A stretch of 64,000 bases of DNA from Piliocolobus tephrosceles (GCF_002776525.5 NC_045441.1:105326744-105390743); one strand, 5' to 3'; shown: positions 1 to 11,150, counted from the stretch's first letter. The notes: generated from the sequence alone by a model not told the origin. A program made the numbers and translations.

Positions 1-1195
1 GGCCTATTTTTTGATGTGTTTTTGTCTGGTTTTAGTATCAGGGTAATATTGGCCTTTGAGAGTGAGTTTGGAAGTATTTCTCCTCCTCTATTTTTCTGAA
101 AAATCACTTTTCAGAATTGTTTGAGTAGAATTGGTATTAATTCTCCATTAAATGTTTGGTAGAATTTAGCAGAGGAGCCATCAGATCCTGGGCTTTTCTT
201 TACTGGGAGACTTTTTATTATGGTTTCAGTCATGTTACTTGTTATCAGTCTGTTCAGGTTTTGGATTTCTTCTCGGTTCACTTTTTGTAGGTTGTATGTA
301 TCTAGGAATTTGCCCATTTCTTCTAGATTTTCCAATTTATTAGCATAGAGTTGTGTATAGTGCCCACTAATGATTCTTTGAATTTTTGCGGTATCAGCTG
401 TAATGTCTCATTTTTCATTTCTGATTTCATTTATTTGTATCATCTCTCTTTTTTCTTAATTAGTTTGGCTAAAAGTTTGTCAATTTTGTTAAACTTTTCA
501 AAACAACTTTTTGTTTCATTGATCTTTTGTATTTTTTTATTTCAATTTCATTTCTTCTCTGATCTTTATTATTTCTTTTTTGTACTAATTTTGGGTTTGG
601 TTTGCTCTTGCTTTTCTTGTTCTTTAAGATGTATCATTAGGTGTTCATTTGAAGTTTTTTTTTTTTTTTAATGTAGGCCCTTATAGCTATAAAATTCCCT
701 CTTAGTACAGCTTTTACTGTATCCTGTAGATTTTGGTATGTTATGTTGCCATTATCATTTAAATGATAAATGAAAAGGAATTTTTTCAATTTCCTTTTTA
801 ATTCCTTCATTAACCCACTGGTTATTCTAGAGCATATTATTTAATTTCCATGTATTTGTATACTTCCCAAAAGCCTTCTGGTTATTGATTTCTAGTTTTA
901 TTCCATTGTGGTCAGAGAAGATGCTTGATATTATTTCAGGTTTTTTTTTTTTTTTAATGTTTTAAGACTTGTTTTCTGATCTAACTTATAGTCTATCCCT
1001 GAGAATGATCCATGTGCTGAGGAAAAGAATGTGTATTCTGCAGTTCTTGGATGAAATGCTCTGTATGTATCTAGTAGATCCATTTGGTCTATAATGCAGA
1101 TTTTGTCTGATGTTTCTTTGTTGAATTTCTGTCTGGTTGATCTTTTCAATGTTGAAAGTGGGGTGTTGAAGTCTCCAGCTATTATTGTATGGCGG

Positions 1196-1597
1196 TGTAG
1201 AGGACTACGTGCTCGCAAACGAGACATTCCCGGTAAGTCCTGCTCTTGCAAACGAAGCAGGGCATTCCCGGTAAGTCCTGCTCTTGCAAAGGAAGCAGGG
1301 TGTTCCTTCCCTGCAAACAGGGAGGACAAAGGAGCCAGCTGCTAACAGCAGACCCTGGGGGCTTGTTTATGTGTAAACATCTTGAAAATCCAGAAAGTCA
1401 GGGAAAGGTCAGAAAAGCAACAATGTGTCTTGTGACTTGGCAACATTCCATAAACGACTGTATAAAATAAAGCAGAGTGCGCCACTCAGGGCGGCCGCCA
1501 TGTTTGTCGCGCCTTTCGGGTCGGCCGCCATGTTTGTCCTGTCTTGTGTTGTCTCGTGTGTTCATTCCTTTGTTTAGGAAACACGCGGACCCCAACA
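1196..1597 (+). mobile_element. Solitary ERV LTR inserted in L1
   Basis: A 402-bp block interrupts L1 ORF2 sequence that is continuous on either side. It starts TGTAGAGG and ends CCCCAACA, as an LTR should (TG...CA). It is flanked by 6-bp direct repeats, TGGCGG (1190-1195) and TGGGGG (1598-1603), one mismatch apart. A 6-bp duplication fits betaretrovirus/ERV-K-type integrases. Inside are a TATAAA box at 1461, an overlapping AATAAA at 1466, a 39-bp tandem duplication (from 1224 and 1263) and a repeated GGCCGCCATGTTTGTC motif (about 1493 and 1523). No internal retroviral genes are present, so it is a solo LTR formed by LTR-LTR recombination. I cannot name the family; an Old World monkey ERV-K group is my inference. 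Confidence 0.8.
1461..1471 (+). promoter_or_regulatory. TATA box / AATAAA of the solo LTR
   Basis: TATAAAATAAA sits inside the solo LTR about 140 bp before its end. In LTRs the TATA box marks the U3/R boundary and AATAAA the polyadenylation signal; here the two overlap. The G+C-rich block that follows (GCGGCCGC at 1491-1498) would be R/U5. Activity cannot be judged from sequence. Confidence 0.5.
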
Positions 1598-2250
1598 TGG
1601 GGGCATCTCTTTTTAGCTCTAATAATATTTGCTTTATATATCTGGGTGCTCCAGTGTTTGGTGCATATATATTTAAAACTGTTATATCCTCTTGCTTAAT
1701 TGACCCCTTTATCATTATATAGTGACCTTCTTTGTCTCTTATAGTTTTTGTCTTAAAATCTATTCTGTTTGATGTAAGTATATAGCTACTCCTGCTCTTT
1801 TTTGGTTTACATTGGCATGGAATATCTTTTCCCATCCCTTTATTTTCAGTCTGTTTGTTCTTATGGGTAAAGTGTGTTTCTTGTAGAAAACAGATCATGA
1901 GTCTTATTTTTTTCATCCATTCAGCCTTTTGATTGGAGAGTTTAGCTCATTTAAATTCAATGTTATTATTAATAAATAAGAACTTACTCCTGGCATTTTT
2001 CTATTTGCTTTCTGATTGTATTGTGGTCTTCTTTCTTTCTTTCATTCCTGTCTTGCTTTAGTGAAGGTGATTTTCCTGATGATATGATTTAGTTTTTTGC
2101 TTTTACTTTTTGTGCATCTTATTGTATGTTTTTTTGGTTTGAGTTTACCACGAGGCTTGCAAATACTTCTTATAATCGATTATTTAAACCTGATAACAGC
2201 TTAACACTGTTCACATAAACAAACAAACAAGTAAAAGGAAAACTTATAAA

Positions 2251-2370
2251 AACTCTATCCTGAGCTTCATCCCAACCCCCCAGCTTTTAAACTATCTGTT
2301 TTTTCTAAAAAACTCTATCCTGAGCTTCATTCCAACCCCCACCTTTTTAACTATCTGTTTTTTCTATTTA
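2251..2370. repeat. 60-bp tandem duplication inside L1
   Basis: The 60-bp unit beginning AACTCTATCCTGAGCTTCAT occurs at 2251-2310 and again at 2311-2370 with only a few differences near the C-run. It lies in the inter-ORF/ORF1 part of the antisense L1 and looks like a local duplication within this copy. Confidence 0.9.
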
Positions 2371-3029
2371 TATCGTATTGTACTATGTCTTGAAAAGTTG
2401 TAGTTATTATTTTTGATTGGTTCATTTTTTAGTCTTTCTACTTATAAGTTTACACACTACAGTTACAGTGTTATAATATTCTGTGTTTTTCTGTGTACTT
2501 ACCATTACTGGTGAGTTTCGTAGTTTTAGATGATTACTTATTGCTCATTAGTTATTATTACTTATTACTTATTGCTCATTAATGTCCTTTTCCTTCTGAT
2601 TGAGGTACTCCCATTAGCATTTCTTATAGGGCAGGTCTGATATTGATGAAATCCCCCAGCTTTTGTTTGGGAAAATCTTTATTTCATCTTCATGTTTGAA
2701 GAATATTTTCACCAGATATACTATTCTAGGGTAAAGTTTTTTTCCTTCAGCACTTTAAATACATCATGCTATTCTCTCCTGGCCTATAAAGTTTCCACTG
2801 AAAAGTCTGTTGCCAGGCATATAAGAGATTCATTATGTGTTATTTGGTTCTTTTCTCTTGCTGCTTTAACATGCAAGAGACCTTTGGGAGTTTGATTATT
2901 AAATGACTTGAGGTAGTCTGTTTTGCGTTAAATCTGCTTGATGTCATATAACCTTCCTGTACTTGGATATTGATATCTTTCTTTAGGTTTGGGGAGTTCT
3001 CTGTTATTATTTCTTTGAATAAACTTTCT

Positions 3030-3327
3030 CTTTTTTCTTTTTGAGATGGTGTCTTACTCTGTTGCCCAGGCAGGAGTGCAATGGCACAATCTTGGCTCAC
3101 CACAACCTCTGCCTCCTGGGTTCAAGTAACTCTCCTGCCTCAGCCTCCCAAGTTGCTGGGATTACAGGTGTGTACCACCACACCTGGATAATATTTGTAT
3201 TTTTAGTAGAGATGAGATTTCCCCATGTTGGCCAAGGTGGTCTTGAACTCTTGATCTCAGGTGATCTGTTTGCCTCGGCATTCCAAAGTGCTGGGATTAC
3301 AGGCATGGAACCACCACACCCAGCTGG
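3030..3327 (-). mobile_element. Alu, antisense
   Basis: Full-length dimeric Alu on the minus strand: T-rich tail, then GAGATGGTGTCTTACTCTG, with TTTTTAGTAGAGATGAG in the middle, ending in the CCACACCCAGC end. A perfect 16-bp target duplication, TTTGAATAAACTTTCT, lies at 3014-3029 and 3328-3343, and the host L1 continues across it. Its divergence suggests AluS or AluJ. Confidence 0.95.
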
Positions 3328-3457
3328 TTTGAATAAACTTTCTACCCCTATCTCTTTCTCTAATTGCCAGTCTCTGAAAGCTTTAGTAGTGAAAAAGAGG
3401 GACAAGACACAAGTTAAGAAATTTGTGTTTTGTTTTGCTTTAAAAATATTGGAACTT

Positions 3458-3750
3458 GGCTGGGCACAGTGGCTTATGCCAGTAATCCCAGTACTTTGGG
3501 AGGCTGATGAGGGTGGATCATCCGAGGTCAGGAGTTCAAGACCAGCATGGCCAGCATGGTAAAACTCAGTCTCTACTAAAAATACAAAAATTAGCCGGGC
3601 ACGGTGGCATGTGCCTGTAATCCCAGCTATTTGGGACACTGAGGCCGGAGAATTGGTTGAATCCAGGAGGTGGAAGTTGCAATGAACTGAAATCATGGCA
3701 CTGCATTCCAGCCTCGGCAACAGGCCAAGACTCCATCTCCAAAAAAATAA
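3458..3750 (+). mobile_element. Alu, sense
   Basis: Dimeric Alu starting GGCTGGGCACAGTGGC and ending in an A-rich tail at about 3741-3750. A short target duplication, ATTGGAACT, lies at 3448-3456 and 3751-3759. Both monomers are present; divergence is moderate (AluS/J age). Confidence 0.93.
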
Positions 3751-3983
3751 ATTGGAACTCAAAGCTTGTTTTGGTGAGCCGAGGGGAAACAATCAATAAA
3801 GAGGGAGAGACTTGAGATGGGAAAGAGTCATTAAATGAAAAGAATTTTGGAAGGCATGAGTGGCCATAGGAGCAAACACAAACATAGAGGAATTGGCTTT
3901 GGGCAGATAGAAGGACCTCAGAGAAAAGAAAGAAAGGAAAGAAGACTGGATGGATAAAGGTACAAAGAAATTTGGAGTAGAGA

Positions 3984-4357
3984 TGAATTGCATCCCCCTC
4001 AAATTCATGTTAAAGTTCTGACCCTCAATACCTCAGAATGTGACTGTTTGTGAAGACGGGGCCTTTAAAGAGGTAATTAAGGTAAATGAAGTCATTCTGG
4101 TGGGCCCTAATACAACATTAAGGATGTCCCTATAAGAAGAAGAGATTAGGACACAGGCATGCACAGAGCGATGACATGTGGAGACACAAGGAAAAATGAG
4201 CATCTTGTCAAGGCGAGAAGCTTTCCAAAGAAACCAACCCTGCCAACACCTTAATCTTGGAATGTTAAGCTTCACAGATAGGAGGAAGTAAATTTCTGTT
4301 GCTTAAACCACCTAAGCTGTGGCACTTTGTTATGACAACCCTAGCAGACTAATACAA
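3984..4357 (+). mobile_element. MLT1-like MaLR LTR
   Basis: About 375 bp with the layout of MLT1-class LTRs: an early CCCCCTCAAATTCATGTT, a central GGGGCCTTTAAAGAGG and CCTATAAGAAGAAGAG, a late AAATTTCTGTTGCTTAAACC, and an end GCAGACTAATACAA. It is old and contains no coding capacity. The family name is from memory of the consensus layout, so the subfamily is left open. Confidence 0.65.
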
Positions 4358-4612
4358 AAACCCTTTTGTGAAAGTCACCTTCACCCTTCAGACATCAAAA
4401 TATGGCTCCTACCATCAGTGACCACTGCAGGAGCATAAGCAGTCATGACCTCAGGTGCCACTCTGGTGGAGAGGACAGAATTGTCCCTTCAAACTGAAGA
4501 AGTACCCTCTCTGAAGTCAGTGTAGCTGTCTCTAGAGAAGTCATCGGAGCAGAACCGCTTTCTGGACAGTGTTTGTTTAATAAAAGCTGTGGAAAAAAAA
4601 ATAAATAAAAAA
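4358..4612 (+). pseudogene. Possible processed-transcript 3' end, gene unknown
   Basis: Non-repetitive sequence ends with AATAAA (4579-4584), then 8 bases, then an A-rich tail from 4593. That is the spacing of a genuine mRNA 3' end, so this may be a 5'-truncated retrocopy of a host transcript. I found no recognisable reading frame or target duplication, so it could equally be a chance A-rich tract. Confidence 0.25.
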
Positions 4613-5255
4613 TGAGTGTGTTGTTAAGAAGTAAAAATAGATTTTGGAAAGCTAATTTTAAAAAAAGCCATTCTTTTGAGCTTACCAAATTATCATTAGA
4701 GTCTTTCAAATGTACCAGATTATTATCAAGCATTTTAGGGGGCATTGTTTAATCCTAACATGTAATCCCTAAAATCTAGCCATCTACCTTTTAATTTTCT
4801 TCCTGTGAACCTAATTCTTGAGGTTCACAGTTTTCCTCCACCTAGTCTCCTTACTCTCCTCAGGCTACATTTTTTTGAAAGGATCATTTGATAAGGAATG
4901 AAAGCAAAGATAGGGGAAGCATTTGGAGAATTGATTGCACTGCACAAATGCATTGATATGGTGGCTTGGGCGAGGTGATTATGTGCATTTATCATTTGCG
5001 TGATTATCTTAAAAGGTGCTCTTGAATAAGATAAAAAGAATTTGCTGAACTGCAAAGGCAGGAAATCAGGATCAGAGAAACTGAAAAGAAATGGATCTTG
5101 GTTGTGTTACCTTATGTTTGTCTTAAATGAAATTTGTCCTCTGGTCCATGGACACATTCCAATTGAGATTGGTAACCAGACTGCAATAGGATCTTTATGG
5201 CTCCCTGCCGAACATATAATCAAATGTTTAATATGCATAACTACTTCACTTTGGT
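4613..5255. other. Unique, non-coding stretch
   Basis: AT-rich sequence with no repeat family, long reading frame or RNA gene that I recognise. Confidence 0.5.
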
Positions 5256-5550
5256 GGCCTGTTCCCCTATACTTGCCTAATGCTGAAGACTTTAGTTGGT
5301 GACCACCCTTGAATGCCAGAAGCAGAAGGTTATTTATTGTTAAACATACACATACATGTATCGATTGGACTCTGACTACTTGGAAATTTAGAAATAAGAC
5401 ACTTTAAATACTAAGGGTACAAACAACACTGCAGGGGCACAGAAGTTCTCTTCCTCTTGGTTGGTAAAGCACCTTGGAGAGTAGGGCAGACTCCCAGGTA
5501 AGGACCGTGAAGTAGAGAACCCTGGGAAGAGCTTAGCCTCGGAAAGCTGG
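5256..5550 (+). repeat. Direct repeat copy 1 (~290 bp)
   Basis: This block, from the CCCCTATACTTGCCT motif to about CTGGGAAGAGC, recurs at 7751-8046 in the same orientation with small indels, roughly nine in ten bases alike by eye. Flanks differ on both sides. I do not recognise a repeat family. Confidence 0.85.
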
Positions 5551-6260
5551 GGACCCCATGGAAAAACAAACATAGTCTTGCATGAGCATATCATGTCTTT
5601 TTGACTCCCAGGGTTACCCTAGGAGAGCATGAAGACCACTTGGTCAGACAGGAGTCTAGCAAAGCTCTGTGTCACCAGAGATATTTACGTGTTTTCTTGA
5701 CTAGTGAATCCCAAATCTTGTAAGTTGTCTCACTCAGATTAGTTGCCTGCTGGATAAAGCAGAATATTATCCTCCAGATATATATAAAGAGTAATGAATA
5801 GACAGATTGATACACTCCTTGGATATGGTTAGAGAAACTGGGAATAATTTAGATTTGTATGTCCCCTGAGCAAACTCATTTTAAAAGGAGACAAAAACCA
5901 ACTATTGCTTAACTCTGCTATTCTTAACATTTTTATGCTGTACTTGACTGAGTCTGACTTTAGTTTATTGATATCATTTTGTTTTAAAAGGTGTGTAGAA
6001 ATACTATTAACAAGAAGCGAATAGGAATTCCTAACTGTTAAACAGATAGTAAGTCAATTGGGTAAGTCATGGGAAAAGTATGTAGGCAATGTGGCATAGA
6101 GGAGGCCATGTTAGTCTAGCCAAAGTAACTTCACATGTAATCAGGAGGAATGTGAATAGTGCTACCTCCTCACACCTTTCAGCCTGACAATCTGGCTATT
6201 CTATTTAGGTTGCCTCTGGTCATTGTGGGGGAAGGGCAAGATATAATGCTGAAAAGGGCA
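5551..6260. other. Unique, non-coding stretch
   Basis: No repeat or gene that I can identify. It lies between the two ~290-bp direct repeats. Confidence 0.5.
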
Positions 6261-6408
6261 TGAAACAATTAATCTTTGAGTGTGAGACTTATTTCCTGGA
6301 GGGGTGATAGGCAGTAGTACTAGCAGTAAAACAGTGAAACAATTGATCTTTGGGTGTGAGACTCTTTTCCTGGAGGGGTGATAGGCAGTAATACTATCAG
6401 TAAAACAT
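6261..6408. repeat. 74-bp tandem duplication
   Basis: The unit starting TGAAACAATT at 6261 is repeated from 6335. Both copies contain TCCTGGAGGGGTGATAGGCAG and end AGTAAAACA. Only a few substitutions separate them. Confidence 0.9.
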
Positions 6409-6512
6409 TAAACTTACTGGGGCACGGCCTTGTCTCACTGATACTGGAGGGATAGTTGTATTTCAGTCTATAGGAAGATATCACTCATCAACTTCAAAAA
6501 AAAACAAACAGG

Positions 6513-6675
6513 ATCAGGTGCAGTGACTCATGCCTGTAATCCCAGCACTTTGGGAGGCGAAAGCGGGAGAACTGCTTGAGCCCAGGAGTTCGAGGCTGTA
6601 GTGAGCTTTGATTGTGCGACTGTACTCCAGCCTGGGTGACAGAACAAGACCCTGTTTCTAAAACAAAACAAAAAT
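6513..6675 (+). mobile_element. Alu monomer or internally deleted Alu
   Basis: About 160 bp joining an Alu head (GCCTGTAATCCCAGCACTTTG) directly to the right-arm end (GTACTCCAGCCTGGGTGACAG), with an A-rich tail. It could be a free right monomer (FRAM-like) or a dimeric Alu with a ~135-bp deletion. Confidence 0.8.
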
Positions 6676-7356
6676 CCACACAGACTTCCCCAGCTAGGAC
6701 ACACACACTGTTCAGCAAGAGGAGGCAGAGGAGGGGGCAGTGTTCCACCTGCAGAGACCCATTTGACCACTCTAAAATTAGCCCCATGATTCCCTTTCAT
6801 TCTTTGTATCCTATGATCCTGAACTTGCAGTTTCTCTGAAACTATCACTATAGCTGCAGCAATCTACTGTTCGGGGCTTATTTTGGGCTGCCATTTCCTA
6901 TATTTTCCCAGAGATCTGATCCTGCCTGCTTTTTACTTTTTAGGTATTTCTCAAATGTTCTTATCCTTTTTTTTTTATTTTCTAATGTTGGTAATAATGT
7001 ATTACTTTTATAATTCTTTTTCTTTCTTAGAGATTGGAAGAGATAAGGAAATTTTCCATCTTGGTTCAACTAAAGATAAAAATTTATTTTGAAAAGAGAA
7101 TCATAGTTTTCAGGAAGAAAGTAACTATATCCACTGGATGATAAACTCTCATCTTACCCATCAGTGCTAAGTATTTAAATGACTACATAGATCTTTTTAA
7201 AAAATTGTTTTCTAGGAAACCATATACCAAGGTCAAAAAGATCACAGTTAGTACAACCTTTAGATTTATTTTAAAGTTGCATTATTCTAAGGAGGCTACC
7301 TAATGTATATAGAACTAAAATTCTTTCGCGTTAAAGAAGAAGCGAAATTTACTTAT
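6676..7356. other. Unique, non-coding stretch
   Basis: AT-rich with poly-T tracts. No repeat family, RNA gene or convincing exon recognised. Confidence 0.45.
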
Positions 7357-7366
7357 AAAACAAAGG

Positions 7367-7644
7367 GGCTGGGTGCAGTGGCTCACACTCCCAGCACTTT
7401 AGGAGGCTGAGACGGGAAGATCACTTGAGGTCAGAAGTTCGAGACCAGCCTGGCCAATGTGGTGAAAACTTGTCTCTACTAAAAATACAAAAATTAGCCG
7501 GGCGTGATGGTGGACACCTGTAATCCCAGCTACTTGGGAGGCTGAGGCAGGAGAATCTCTTGAACCCGGGAGGTGAAGGTTGCAGTGAGTGGAGACTCTA
7601 GCCTGGGCAATAGAATGAGACTCAGTCTCAAACAAACAAACAAA
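7367..7644 (+). mobile_element. Alu, sense (AluS-like)
   Basis: Dimeric Alu starting GGCTGGGTGCAGTGGCTC with two small deletions (head of the left arm; GATCGCGCCACTGCA region of the right arm). It ends in a CAAACAAACAAA tail. The flanks AAAACAAAGGG (7357-7367) and AAAACGAAGGG (7645-7655) are a likely target duplication with one mismatch. Confidence 0.92.
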
Positions 7645-7750
7645 AAAACGAAGGGACTAGGATATCGAGTTTATTAAACAGATGCTTAAACTAATACTCG
7701 TACATTTTCCTACCTATTTTCTAGGCAGAAGATATTCCACATTACTTTGT

Positions 7751-8046
7751 AACCTGTCCCCCTATACTTGCCTTATGTTAATGACTTTAGTTGGTGACCA
7801 CCCTTCAATGCCAGAAGTAGCAAGTTATTTATTGTTAAACATATATATGCATGTATTGATTGGACTCTATTCTGACTACTTGAAAATTTAGAAATAAGAC
7901 ACTTTAAATACTGAGGGTACAAACAATAACACTGCAGGGGCACAGGAGTTTTCTTCCTCTTGGTTGGTAAAGCACCTTGGTGAGTAGAGCAGACTCCCAG
8001 GTAAGGACCATGAAGTAGAGAACTCTGGGAAGAGCCTGGCATCAGA
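7751..8046 (+). repeat. Direct repeat copy 2 (~295 bp)
   Basis: Second copy of the 5256-5550 block, same orientation, about 2.5 kb downstream. It carries small insertions such as an extra ATTC in the GGACTCTATTCTGACT segment and an extra TAA before CACTGCAGGGGCAC. Confidence 0.85.
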
Positions 8047-8059
8047 AAAGAGTGAGTAA

Positions 8060-8152
8060 TGAAGGGGGAAGGTCCCCTTATAAAAGCATCAGATCTCATG
8101 AGAACTCATTCACTGTCATGAGAACAGCATGGGGGAAACTGCCCATATCAGG
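8060..8152 (-). mobile_element. THE1/MST (MaLR) LTR fragment, antisense
   Basis: About 90 bp matching the reverse complement of the MaLR LTR middle: CCTTATAAAAGCATCAGATCTC, then CATTCACTGTCATGAGAACAGCATGG. Both ends of the LTR are missing. Confidence 0.7.
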
Positions 8153-8159
8153 GGTCTAA

Positions 8160-10410
8160 TGGAAAAAGTATAAAAAAGTACACAAATATGTAAGAATAGA
8201 TAAGTAGTATAAGCAGAGAGATGGAAGCACTAAGAAAGAATCAAAAGAAAATGCTATAAATAGAAAGCAGTATGAAAGAAATAAAGATGCCATTGATGGG
8301 TTCATCAATAGACTGGATATCAATCACCAAAGACAGCTTGAAGATGTGTTCATAGAAACTTTTCAAACTGAAAATCAAGGAGAAAAAAAAGAGTGAAAAT
8401 AAAGAATAGTATATTTGAGAACAATAATCTAGTAATTACAAAAATTGTAATATATATAATGAGAATGCCAAAAGTAATAGAAAAGAGTAGAAGAAATAGT
8501 TGGGGTAATTATGGCTGAGAATTTTCTAAAATTAATAACAGACACCAAATCATAGCTCTAGGAAGCACAGAGAATACTAAGCAGGATAAATGCCAACTCC
8601 CCTGACCCCACAAAACAGGAAACCAAACCAAACCAAAACTATACTTAGGTATATGATATTCAAACTGTAGAATATTAAACACAAAGAGAAAATCTTGAAA
8701 GAAGCCAGAGGGGAAAACACCTTACCTATAGAGGAAAAAAAATAGAATTACACAGACTTTACCATCAGAAACCATGCAAGCAAGAATAGAGTGAGGTGAA
8801 ATTTTAAAGTGTTGGCATGGTGGGTGTGGAAGGAGGAGCCCCTACCAACTTACAATTCTGTGTCTATTAAAATTATCCCTCAAAAGTGAAGGAGAAATGA
8901 AGACTTTCTCAGACTAACAAAAACTGAGGGAATTTGTTGCCAGTAGACTTACCTTGCAAGAAACCCTAAAAGAAGTTTTTTAGAAAGAAGGAAAATGATA
9001 TAATTCAGAAACATGGATCTACAAGAAAGGACGAGTGTTAAAGAAGGTATAAATGAAAGTAATATAAAATCTTTTATTTTTCAAATTTTTAATTGCTATA
9101 ACTAATAACAGTTTGTTCAAAATAGTAATAGCAACAATGTATTTGGTAATTATAGCTTATGGGTAAGTGAAATAGATGATAGCAGTGTTAGGACAAGAGG
9201 GGGAAATTGGGACTACTATGTAATAAGGTATCTGCACTACCCATGGAGCAGTATAGTGTTATTTTAAAGTGAACTTCGATTAACTGTATATGTATATTGC
9301 ATACTCTAGGGCAACCACGTAAACATTTTTTGAAAGAAGTACTACTGATATTCTATAAGAGGAGAGAAAAGGGAATCTCATAAACTGCTCAATTAAAACC
9401 AAAGATGGCAGGAAAAAGAGCAGGAAATAGAAAAACAAAGAACAGGGTAACAAATAGAAAACACTAACAAATATGGTTGATATTAATCCAACTATATCAA
9501 TAATCACTTTAAATTTCAATGGTCTAACTATACCGATTAAAAGACAAAGACTGTCAGAACAAACAAGACCCTACAATATGTTGTCTATAGAAAACTCAGT
9601 CTAAGTTAAAAGGCTCCTTTTAAAAGTAAAGGGATGGAGAAAAATATACCATATTACACCAACCAAAGGAAGCTCTATCAGAAATGGACAGATCCAGCAG
9701 GCAGAAAAGCAGTTAAGGATGTAATTGAACTGAACAGAGCCATCAATGAACTGGATCTAATTGACATTTATAGATTGTTTCATTCAACAATAGCAGGATA
9801 TACATTATTCCCAAGTTCACATGGAACAGTCACCAAGGCAGACCGAATTCTGGGCCATAAAAACGGTTAAACAAACTTAAAGTAATAGAAATCATTCCTA
9901 TATCCTCTTAGACCACCATGAAATAAAGTAGAAATCGATAACAGAAAGAGCACTAGAAAATTCCAAAATATTTGGAGATTGAATACAATAGATTTCTAAA
10001 TAAAACATGGATTTAAGTCTTAAGAGAAATTTGTTAATGTTTTGAACTGAATAAAAATGAAAATACAACTTGTCAAGATTTGTAGAATGCAGCAAAAGCA
10101 GTGCTTAGGGGGAATGTTTTAGCATCGAATGCATGTAGCAGACAAGAAGAAAAATCTATAATCAATGATATAAGCTTTCACCTCAAGAAACTAGAAGAAA
10201 AGCAATATAAACAAAGCAAGCAGAAGAAAATAATTGGAGCAGAAATTAATTACCTGAAACCAGGAAATCAATAGAGAAAATCAACAAAACCAAAAGCTAG
10301 TTATTTGAAAAGATTAATAAAATCGATAAACCTCTAGCCAGAAACCAAGGAAAAAAGAGAAAACGCAAATTACTAATATCAGATATGAAAGGGGGGTAAT
10401 CATTACTGAT
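8160..10410 (+). mobile_element. Old L1 (L1M), sense, ORF1 to ORF2 endonuclease
   Basis: Starts with ORF1-like text (GATGGGTTCATCAATAGACTGG), then ORF1 C-terminal text around 8690-8990, then ORF2. The clearest piece is 9634-9870, whose frame keeps endonuclease wording (ELDLIDIYRLFHSTIAGYT). It stops near 10410 after an ORF2 segment ending CTCTAGCCAGAAACC. Many stops and indels; long dead. Confidence 0.88.
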
Positions 10411-11020
10411 CACATGGACATGAAAAGAATCTTTTTATCTGGTAGAACCCTAATGACCTAGTTACATGTAAATTCATACATATGTGAAACATAAGGCATG
10501 AATGAATAATCATCAAAATCAATGTAATGGTTGCCCTTGGGGAAGAATCTAGAATAGAGTTTCAACTTAGAAGTTGATTTTAGCCTTATATATATATTTT
10601 AAAACCAAGAGGAGGTATTCATATATTTCTTATGCAATTAAAAATATTTTTCAAGGAAAAGAGCAGCCAAAAACCTACGTAACCATCTAATCAGCATAAG
10701 TGTTGTTAATACGGGAATGTACACAACAAATAAAGGTGTGAGAGAAAAGCTTCGTATCATTTCTGATGGCACAATACACTTTTGCCAAGGACTTACAGTA
10801 CTTACCAGCAAGACAGTAGGATTAAAAAAAACACGAAAAACAAAAATGGTGTCCACCCTCTTGTGAAGGAGATGTCATCATCAGTCCCATCCTTTGAGCA
10901 CCTACTCTCATCCCTAGGAGCCAACATTTTATTGAGTAATCACGAAGTAACAAGACACTGTTCTTCATGTTTTAAAATATTTATTTGCCAGTTAATCCTT
11001 ATAGCAGGCACATGTGCATA
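10411..11020. other. Unique or unrecognised stretch
   Basis: AT-rich. It may include further L1M 3' sequence around 10440-10600, but I cannot support that. No gene seen. Confidence 0.4.
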
Positions 11021-11150
11021 GGCACTATTTTTTATTATCCCTGTCCTGAAGAAAGGAAACCAAGCATAGATAACTTAGTAACTTGCTTTCGGTCACTCAG
11101 CTAGAAGGTGAGATTCAAACTCACTCTGCCTTTCTATTAATACTGCCTTG
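11021..11150 (-). mobile_element. MIR fragment, antisense
   Basis: TTATTATCCC, then AACTTAGTAACTTGCTTTCGG and TCACTCAGCTAGAAGGTGAG: the reverse complement of the MIR core. Confidence 0.8.

Larger units (their letters stand above)
1..3370 (-). mobile_element. L1 LINE, antisense, ORF2 RT back to ORF1 (interrupted)
   Basis: Read on the minus strand, this is an old primate L1. At 111-335 the frame encodes a reverse-transcriptase N-terminal segment (LPVKKSPGSDGSSAKFYQTF). At 931-1130 and 1600-1916 it encodes endonuclease-domain pieces (HTIIAGDFNTPLSTL; DITVLNIYAPNTGAPRYIKQ). At 2840-3010 it encodes an ORF1p piece (ITENSPNLKKDINIQ). The element runs off the left edge, so its 3' part is not visible. 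It is broken by an LTR at 1196-1597 and an Alu at 3030-3327; the L1 text resumes after each. Frameshifts and stops are frequent. I infer an L1PB/L1MA-age element; the right boundary near 3370 is approximate. Confidence 0.9.

Noticed and set aside
3041..3792. Open frames of 173 and 231 codons on both strands
   Set aside because: They read through the two Alus; the peptides (for example VFLVETEFYHAGHAGLEL-type text) are standard Alu-derived translations.
5256..8046. A complete LTR provirus bounded by the two ~290-bp repeats
   Set aside because: No TG...CA ends, primer binding site, polypurine tract or gag/pol text could be seen between them; kept only as an open finding.
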